A stretch of 11,391 nucleotides of DNA from Candidatus Delongbacteria bacterium (GTDB lineage: Bacteria > UBA4055), in assembly GCA_022013635.1 (NCBI GenBank), contig JAKLPX010000222.1:1-11391 (forward strand), in the 5' to 3' direction. Below the pieces are notes generated by a model, which saw only the letters and a program-made list of their open reading frames with translations, made no database searches and was not told the origin of the DNA. Made by a program: the position numbers and the translations under genes. Below, in pieces: positions 6,943 to 11,391 of this stretch (position 1 is its first letter; every line of letters starts with the position of its first letter).

Positions 6943-7800
6943 ATGATGTATGTAGGATACCGCTCCAACAAATCTTTGAATGAGTATCTAAAAGAGATCA
7001 GCAGGGAAAATCTGCTTACAGCGGAAGAAGAAGTTGAACTCACAAAAATCATGCGGACTAAGGGCGTAAAAGCTCAGAAAGCCAAAGAAAAGATGATCAA
7101 ATCAAACCTGCGATTTGTAGTTTCCGTAGCAAAACAGTACAAAAATCAAGGTCTGAGTTTTAATGACCTGATCAATGAAGGTAACCTCGGATTAATTAAA
7201 GCTGCTTCAAGATTCGATGAAACCAAGGGCTATAAATTCATATCTTATGCCGTCTGGTGGATCCGTCAGTCAATTCTTCAGGCTTTAGCTGAACAATCGA
7301 GGGTTGTCAGACTTCCTTCGAATAAAATATCCGTTCTTAACAAGATTCACAAAACAAGATCTGCCCTTCAGAACAAATTCGAAAGAGAACCGACCATGGA
7401 AGAGATCGCCGGTATCATGGAAACAACTGAAGAAGAGATATATAATACGCTGAAGATTTCCGGACAGCACCTTTCGATTGATTCTCCGATAAAAGACGGC
7501 GAAGACAACAGGCTTATAGATGTTTTGAAAAGCGATCAGTCTCCCCAACCTGATTCGGATATTACCGATTTTTCTTTAAGCATTGAAATCGAAAGGGCAT
7601 TGGCGACACTTTCCCAGAGGGAGAAAGAAGTTATTACGATGTATTTCGGTATAGACCGTTACGAACCGCTGACACTTGAAGAGATAGGTCAGGAACTTAG
7701 TCTTACCAGAGAAAGGATCAGACAGATCAAGGAAAAGGCTCTTCAGAGATTGAGACATAAATCTCGCTCCAAAACCCTCAAGATGTACCTGGACAGATAG
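6943..7800 (+). CDS. rpoD: Primary RNA polymerase sigma factor, short FCB type
   Basis: Housekeeping sigma factor of 285 aa (RpoD/SigA family) that directs RNA polymerase to most promoters. Region 1.2 is about residues 10-35 (SLNEYLKEI onward). Region 2 is about 46-120, with LRFVVSVAKQY (56-66), INEGNLGLIKAA (77-88) and the promoter-melting/-10-reading segment around FISYAVWWIRQ (99-109). Region 3 is about 128-205 and region 4 about 210-275, with a helix-turn-helix in LTLEEIGQELSLTRERIRQIKEK. Region 1.1 is absent, as in the primary sigma factors of the Bacteroidetes/Chlorobi group and unlike the longer Proteobacterial and Firmicute proteins; this is the main taxonomic clue. Leu112 appears where E. 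coli sigma70 has the -10-reading Thr440. The ATG at 6943 (a second Met follows) has TAAGGT 9 nt upstream and an in-frame stop 15 nt before it. A terminator follows, so it is probably transcribed alone. Confidence 0.95.
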   Translation: MMYVGYRSNKSLNEYLKEISRENLLTAEEEVELTKIMRTKGVKAQKAKEKMIKSNLRFVVSVAKQYKNQGLSFNDLINEGNLGLIKAASRFDETKGYKFISYAVWWIRQSILQALAEQSRVVRLPSNKISVLNKIHKTRSALQNKFEREPTMEEIAGIMETTEEEIYNTLKISGQHLSIDSPIKDGEDNRLIDVLKSDQSPQPDSDITDFSLSIEIERALATLSQREKEVITMYFGIDRYEPLTLEEIGQELSLTRERIRQIKEKALQRLRHKSRSKTLKMYLDR

Positions 7801-7804
7801 AATG

Positions 7805-7832
7805 AAAAAACCGGCAGACGCCGGTTTTTTTT
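7805..7832 (+). terminator. Rho-independent terminator after the sigma factor gene
   Basis: Six A, then CCGGC, the loop AGAC, GCCGG, and eight T. The 5-bp GC stem extends through A-T pairs to 11 bp and runs straight into the T tract, 4 nt after the stop codon. The A-run on the left could let it work on the other strand too, but no gene converges here. It insulates the DUF1846 gene from sigma factor transcription. Confidence 0.93.
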
Positions 7833-7895
7833 AACTGTTATTGATTAAATATAAGCTGCTAAATAAATGAGAGAAGTGATGAAAGAGGAAATAAG

Positions 7896-9422
7896 ATGGA
7901 AGACTCGAAAAAAATAGGATTTGATAACGAAAAATACCTTCAGGAACAGACAGCGGCTATTCTTGAAAGAGTAGGCCGGTTCAACGATAAGCTTTATCTG
8001 GAATTCGGAGGTAAAATATTATATGATTACCATGCAGCGCGGGTTCTTCCGGGATTTGATCCTAATGTAAAAATGAGACTTCTCCAACTATTGAAAGATA
8101 AGATTGATGTTATTATGTGTATCCACGCAGGTGACATTGAAAGAAAAAAGATCAGGGCGGATTTCGGGATATCTTATGATTTCGATGCCTTAAAGACTAT
8201 TGATGATTTCAGGGATTGGGGCATAGATATCAATTCTGTCGTCATTACCCGTTATGAAAACCAGCCTGCCGCAACAACCTTTAAAAATAAGCTTGAAATG
8301 AGAGGGGTTAAGGTATATCTCCATTATCCGACTAAAGGATATCCTACGGATGTTGACCTGATAGTGAGCGATGAAGGTTATGGAGCGAATGAATATATAA
8401 AGACTGAAAAGCCGATCGTGATAGTTACCGGACCCGGACCCGGCAGCGGAAAACTCGGAACATGCCTCGGCAATATGTACCACGAATATAAAAAAGGTGT
8501 CAAGGCAGGATATGCAAAATTTGAAACATTTCCTATCTGGGATCTGCCATTAAATCATAAAGTTAACATAGCTTATGAAGCAGCCACAATAGACCTTAAA
8601 GATGTAAATCTTATTGATACACATCATTTGAAAGCTTATGGTGAAAGCGTTGTGAATTATAACCGTGATATTGAAGCCTTTCATCTGCTGAAAAGGATAC
8701 TTGAAAAAATAACCGGCGGAGAGTCAATGTATCAGTCCCCGACCGATATGGGAGTGAACCGCGCAAGCGCAGGAATAGTTAATGACAGAATATTAGCTGA
8801 AGCCTCTCATCAGGAGGTCATCCGCAGATATTTCAGGTGCGCCGTTGAGTATGCCCTGGGTCTGGCAGATAAAGACAGCCTTGAACACGCCGTTATGATC
8901 ATGAATAAAATAGGCGCAAAAGAAGAAGACCGGAAAGTGGTGTTGCCTGCAAGAGAAGCAGCAAATACTGCGGAAAAATGCGGAAAAGGCAATGCCGGAT
9001 TCTTCTGCGGAGCTGCAATAGAACTACATGACGGAACGATAATAACAGGCAAGAACTCACCATTGATGCACGCGTCTTCAAGCCTGATCCTGAATGCCGC
9101 CAAACACCTCGCCGGACTTCCCGACAGTATGTTCCTGCTCCCTCAAAGCCTGATAGACTCTGTAACTCATTTAAAAAAAGATATATTGAACCGTAAAATG
9201 GTCAGTCTCGATGTGGATGAAACATTGATAGTGCTCAGCGTAAGCGCCCTATTTAATCCTGCGGCGCAAATGGCCATGGAAAACCTGAAATACCTGAGTA
9301 ACTGCGAAGTCCATCTCACCCATATTCCTACCCCGGGCGATGAAGCCGGATGGCGAAAATTAAAAGTAAAAATGACATGCGATCCCGAATATTCAAGCAA
9401 AAGTCTTTTCATCAGCGGCTGA
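7896..9422 (+). CDS. DUF1846/UPF0371 family protein, function unknown
   Basis: Protein of 508 aa matching the DUF1846 (UPF0371) family over its full length; the family is widespread in anaerobes, Firmicutes and Actinobacteria and has been crystallised (Corynebacterium DIP2346), but I know of no established reaction. Recognised segments are the N-terminal GFDNEKYLQEQ (8-18), LEFGGKILYDYHAARVLPGF (35-54), the Gly-rich TGPGPGSGKLGTC (178-190), MYQSPTDMGVNRAS (278-291), and the C-terminal SPLMHASSSLILNA (388-401). The Gly-rich stretch resembles a P-loop but the spacing does not match GxxxxGK[ST]. There is no signal peptide or membrane segment, so it is probably cytosolic. AGAGG is 7 nt before the chosen ATG. 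It lies downstream of the sigma factor terminator, so it needs its own promoter; only a weak candidate (TTGATT, 17 bp, TAAATG from 7841) is visible. No function is implied by the neighbours. Confidence 0.9.
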   Translation: MEDSKKIGFDNEKYLQEQTAAILERVGRFNDKLYLEFGGKILYDYHAARVLPGFDPNVKMRLLQLLKDKIDVIMCIHAGDIERKKIRADFGISYDFDALKTIDDFRDWGIDINSVVITRYENQPAATTFKNKLEMRGVKVYLHYPTKGYPTDVDLIVSDEGYGANEYIKTEKPIVIVTGPGPGSGKLGTCLGNMYHEYKKGVKAGYAKFETFPIWDLPLNHKVNIAYEAATIDLKDVNLIDTHHLKAYGESVVNYNRDIEAFHLLKRILEKITGGESMYQSPTDMGVNRASAGIVNDRILAEASHQEVIRRYFRCAVEYALGLADKDSLEHAVMIMNKIGAKEEDRKVVLPAREAANTAEKCGKGNAGFFCGAAIELHDGTIITGKNSPLMHASSSLILNAAKHLAGLPDSMFLLPQSLIDSVTHLKKDILNRKMVSLDVDETLIVLSVSALFNPAAQMAMENLKYLSNCEVHLTHIPTPGDEAGWRKLKVKMTCDPEYSSKSLFISG

Positions 9423-9545
9423 GTTTATCTGTTTTTTGACAACCGGAATGTAATGACTGTTCCCTCAAGAGCATATTATTCCGAAAAATACCAAATATAT
9501 TCATGACAGACTTCTTGTTTTATTCATTTCCCCGCAATTATATCC

Positions 9546-9574
9546 TTGAATTCGCTCTATTATATTCATATAAT
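9546..9574 (+). promoter_or_regulatory. Strong sigma70-like promoter of the alpha-mannosidase gene
   Basis: TTGAAT (9546-9551), 17 bp, then a perfect TATAAT (9569-9574). Transcription would begin near 9581 and the AAGGAGG ribosome binding site follows at about 9593-9600, giving a very short leader. The -10 lies in a perfect inverted repeat, suggesting the promoter is repressed by a bound regulator. The rest of the 9423-9608 gap shows no clear terminator for the preceding gene, only a 6-bp CGGAAT/ATTCCG pairing (9444-9449 with 9478-9483) across a long loop. Confidence 0.65.
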
Positions 9575-9575
9575 A
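9558..9575. promoter_or_regulatory. Operator-like perfect palindrome over the -10
   Basis: TATTATATTCATATAATA has two exact 8-bp inverted arms around a 2-bp TC centre and overlaps the whole -10 box of the mannosidase promoter. Size and placement fit a dimeric repressor site (sugar regulators often bind like this). The low base complexity means chance is possible; no regulator gene is visible in the window. Confidence 0.35.
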
Positions 9576-9608
9576 CAGTAGAGAGGATAAAAGAAGGAGG
9601 GCATTGCC

Positions 9609-11391
9609 ATGTACGACAAAATCTATACGGAAAGGATAAAGCAGTTTTTAGACCGGCTTTCCAAAATAAAATATTCATCGCCTGTTGCTTTAATAGCAGA
9701 ATACATCTATGACAAGATCGAACCTATACCTTATAAAACAGCCGTCAAAGCAAAATATAAGCCTATAAAAATCGGCGATAAATGGGGAAAGCTTTGGGGA
9801 TGCGCCTGGTTTAAATTTACCGGCATAATTCCGGATGAATTTGAAGGACAGGAAGTCGGTGTTCTGATTGACATTGACGGCGAAGGCTGTGTTTTTGTAA
9901 ATGGCGTACCGGATCAGGGACTGACAAATAAGACCGACTGGTATATAAATTCAGGTAAATACTTTTATCCCATTTCAAAGAAAGCCGTAAAATGCGAAAA
10001 GATCGAGCTTTTAGTAGAAGCAGGAGCGAACGGACTTTTCGGAAAATCACTCGACGACTTCAGATTGAGACAGGCAGAAATGGTCGTTGTTGACAGAAAA
10101 ATCTATCAGCTTGAAATTGATATGACAGTCCTGTTTGACCTTATGAAAATACTTCCCGACAATACTCCGAGAAAGAAAAAGCTGCTGAAAGGTCTTAATG
10201 ATATAGCGAATATATGGGAAGATGGCAACGGTATTGATCATGCGCTGAAGATCACGAAAGAGCTTCTATCCAAAGAAGCCTCCGACAGCTCAATGACCGT
10301 TTATTCTATCGGTCACGCGCATATTGATCTGGCATGGCTTTGGCCTGTAAGAGAAACTAAAAGAAAAGCAGGCAGAACATTTGCGACCGCGCTTAAATTG
10401 ATGGAAGAGTATCCTGAATATCTTTTCGGGTCATCCCAGCCTCAGATGTATAAGTGGGTAAAGGAAGAATATCCCGCGCTTTATAAGAAGATCAGGAAAG
10501 CCGTGAAAGATAAAAGATGTGAAGTTCATGGCGCGATGTGGGTCGAACCGGATATGAATATCCCTTCTGGAGAATCACTGGTAAGGCAATGCCTTTACGG
10601 AAAGAAATTCTTTAAAGATGAATTCGGTGAAGATGTGAAAAATCTATGGCTGCCCGATGTTTTCGGTTACTCCGCATCATTACCTCAAATATTAAAAAAG
10701 TCAGGCATAGATGTATTTATGACACAAAAATTATCATGGAATGACACGAATAAATTCCCGCACCATACTTTTTATTGGAAAGGGATAGACGGCACCGATA
10801 TTTTAACACATTTTCTGCCTACAAACGATTACAATTTTTCGAATATGCCTGCCAGAATGATCGAAAGCGAGAAAAGATACGCACAGTCCGATGTGTCTGA
10901 CGAATTTTTAAACCTCTACGGCATCGGTGACGGAGGCGGCGGACCTTCGAGGATTCATATTGAATTAGGCAAAAGGCAAGAAAATCTGGAAGGAGTTCCG
11001 AAATTCAAATTTTCATTCGCTCGGGATTTCTTCGAAAAAATTGCAAAAATCCCGAAAAAAGACCTTCCCGAATGGTCCGGTGAACTCTATCTTGAGCTGC
11101 ACAGAGGAACTTTTACTACTCAGGCTCTGATGAAAAAATACAACCGTGATATGGAGATAGCCCTTCACGATCTTGAATTTCTGGGCATATTGATCAAAGA
11201 TTATCCGAAAGATGAGATTGACATGATATGGAAAGATACACTTCTGAATCAATTCCACGATATTTTACCCGGATCGTCAATCAATCGGGTTTATAAAGAC
11301 GCTCATAAATTGTCGGAAGATAATTTTAATAAACTCCAAGATTTATTTGAAAAATTCTTTAATCAGCTTTTTAAAATCAGATACGATGATA
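9609..11391 (+). CDS. Alpha-mannosidase, glycoside hydrolase family 38, 3' end missing
   Basis: The first 594 codons are present and the frame is open to the right edge; bacterial GH38 enzymes of this type are about 1,000 aa, so roughly 400 are missing. GH38 enzymes release alpha-mannose from mannosides and glycan fragments by a retaining mechanism using a divalent metal. An N-terminal beta-sandwich domain (about 50-160) has LWGCAWFKFTG (62-72) and VFVNGVPDQGLT (95-106), as in Ams1-like enzymes. The catalytic barrel begins near 230 with SIGHAHIDLAWLWPVRET (His238 and Asp240 as expected metal ligands), then LWLPDVFGYSASLPQI (346-361) with probable nucleophile and metal ligand Asp350, and YGIGDGGGGPS (437-447) with possible acid/base Asp441. 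ELHRGTFTTQA (496-506, His498) and NQFHDILPGSS (547-557) open the helical middle domain. There is no signal peptide, so it is likely cytosolic, acting on imported oligosaccharides. The AAGGAGG 8 nt upstream fixes the ATG at 9609. The exact substrate (MngB-like 2-O-mannosylglycerate or other) cannot be told. Confidence 0.94.
   Translation, partial: MYDKIYTERIKQFLDRLSKIKYSSPVALIAEYIYDKIEPIPYKTAVKAKYKPIKIGDKWGKLWGCAWFKFTGIIPDEFEGQEVGVLIDIDGEGCVFVNGVPDQGLTNKTDWYINSGKYFYPISKKAVKCEKIELLVEAGANGLFGKSLDDFRLRQAEMVVVDRKIYQLEIDMTVLFDLMKILPDNTPRKKKLLKGLNDIANIWEDGNGIDHALKITKELLSKEASDSSMTVYSIGHAHIDLAWLWPVRETKRKAGRTFATALKLMEEYPEYLFGSSQPQMYKWVKEEYPALYKKIRKAVKDKRCEVHGAMWVEPDMNIPSGESLVRQCLYGKKFFKDEFGEDVKNLWLPDVFGYSASLPQILKKSGIDVFMTQKLSWNDTNKFPHHTFYWKGIDGTDILTHFLPTNDYNFSNMPARMIESEKRYAQSDVSDEFLNLYGIGDGGGGPSRIHIELGKRQENLEGVPKFKFSFARDFFEKIAKIPKKDLPEWSGELYLELHRGTFTTQALMKKYNRDMEIALHDLEFLGILIKDYPKDEIDMIWKDTLLNQFHDILPGSSINRVYKDAHKLSEDNFNKLQDLFEKFFNQLFKIRYDD

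Noticed and set aside
7867..7917. 16-codon ORF overlapping the DUF1846 start out of frame
   Set aside because: No ribosome binding site or recognisable product, and it ends inside the gene; explained by purine-rich leader sequence.
8430..8468. Walker A ATP-binding site in the DUF1846 protein
   Set aside because: The Gly-rich stretch does not keep the GxxxxGK[ST] spacing and ends GKL; not claimed as an ATPase motif.
9444..9483. Terminator after the DUF1846 gene
   Set aside because: Only a 6-bp pairing across a long loop and no T-run; not an intrinsic terminator.
1..11391. CRISPR array, tRNA/rRNA, insertion sequence, toxin-antitoxin or phage defence system
   Set aside because: No regularly spaced repeats, no tRNA-like cloverleaf, no transposase or defence-type proteins; nearly all sequence is accounted for by metabolic and housekeeping genes.

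Overview
The window looks like chromosomal DNA from an AT-rich anaerobic bacterium, probably of the FCB superphylum (Bacteroidota/Ignavibacteria/Cloacimonadota-like lineages) or a neighbour. The best clue is the primary sigma factor: it is only 285 aa, lacks region 1.1, and has a Bacteroidetes-type region 2.4. Pyruvate phosphate dikinase and a biotin synthase with a non-standard auxiliary-cluster site both suit an anaerobe. Several genes have clear Shine-Dalgarno sequences, which argues against a typical member of the class Bacteroidia. The species cannot be named from this window.

Left half, minus strand (6694 down to 1): ppdK (pyruvate phosphate dikinase with an unusual Cys/His/Asp-rich C-terminal tail) is followed after 25 nt by bioB, then bioA, bioF and bioG, with gaps of only 2-3 nt. 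No terminator or recognisable promoter separates ppdK from bioB, so the five genes may be one transcription unit. BioG, BioF, BioA and BioB cover release of pimeloyl-ACP, KAPA synthesis, DAPA synthesis and sulfur insertion. BioC and BioD are missing here and are expected beyond the left edge, where bioG is cut off.

Middle (6695-6942): a divergent intergenic region with one promoter candidate for ppdK (minus) and one for the sigma factor gene (plus). The predicted 5' end of the sigma mRNA carries a small stem-loop.

Right half, plus strand: the primary sigma factor gene ends in a textbook intrinsic terminator. Next is a DUF1846/UPF0371 protein of unknown function, then a 186-bp gap with a strong sigma70-like promoter whose -10 lies inside a perfect 8+8 inverted repeat. 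Last is a GH38 alpha-mannosidase that runs off the right edge.

No tRNA, rRNA, CRISPR array, insertion sequence or prophage gene was seen. Most of the window is ordinary metabolism. The points most worth checking are the BioB ligand substitutions, the metal-binding-like tail on PPDK, the ppdK-bio linkage and the operator-like palindrome before the mannosidase.
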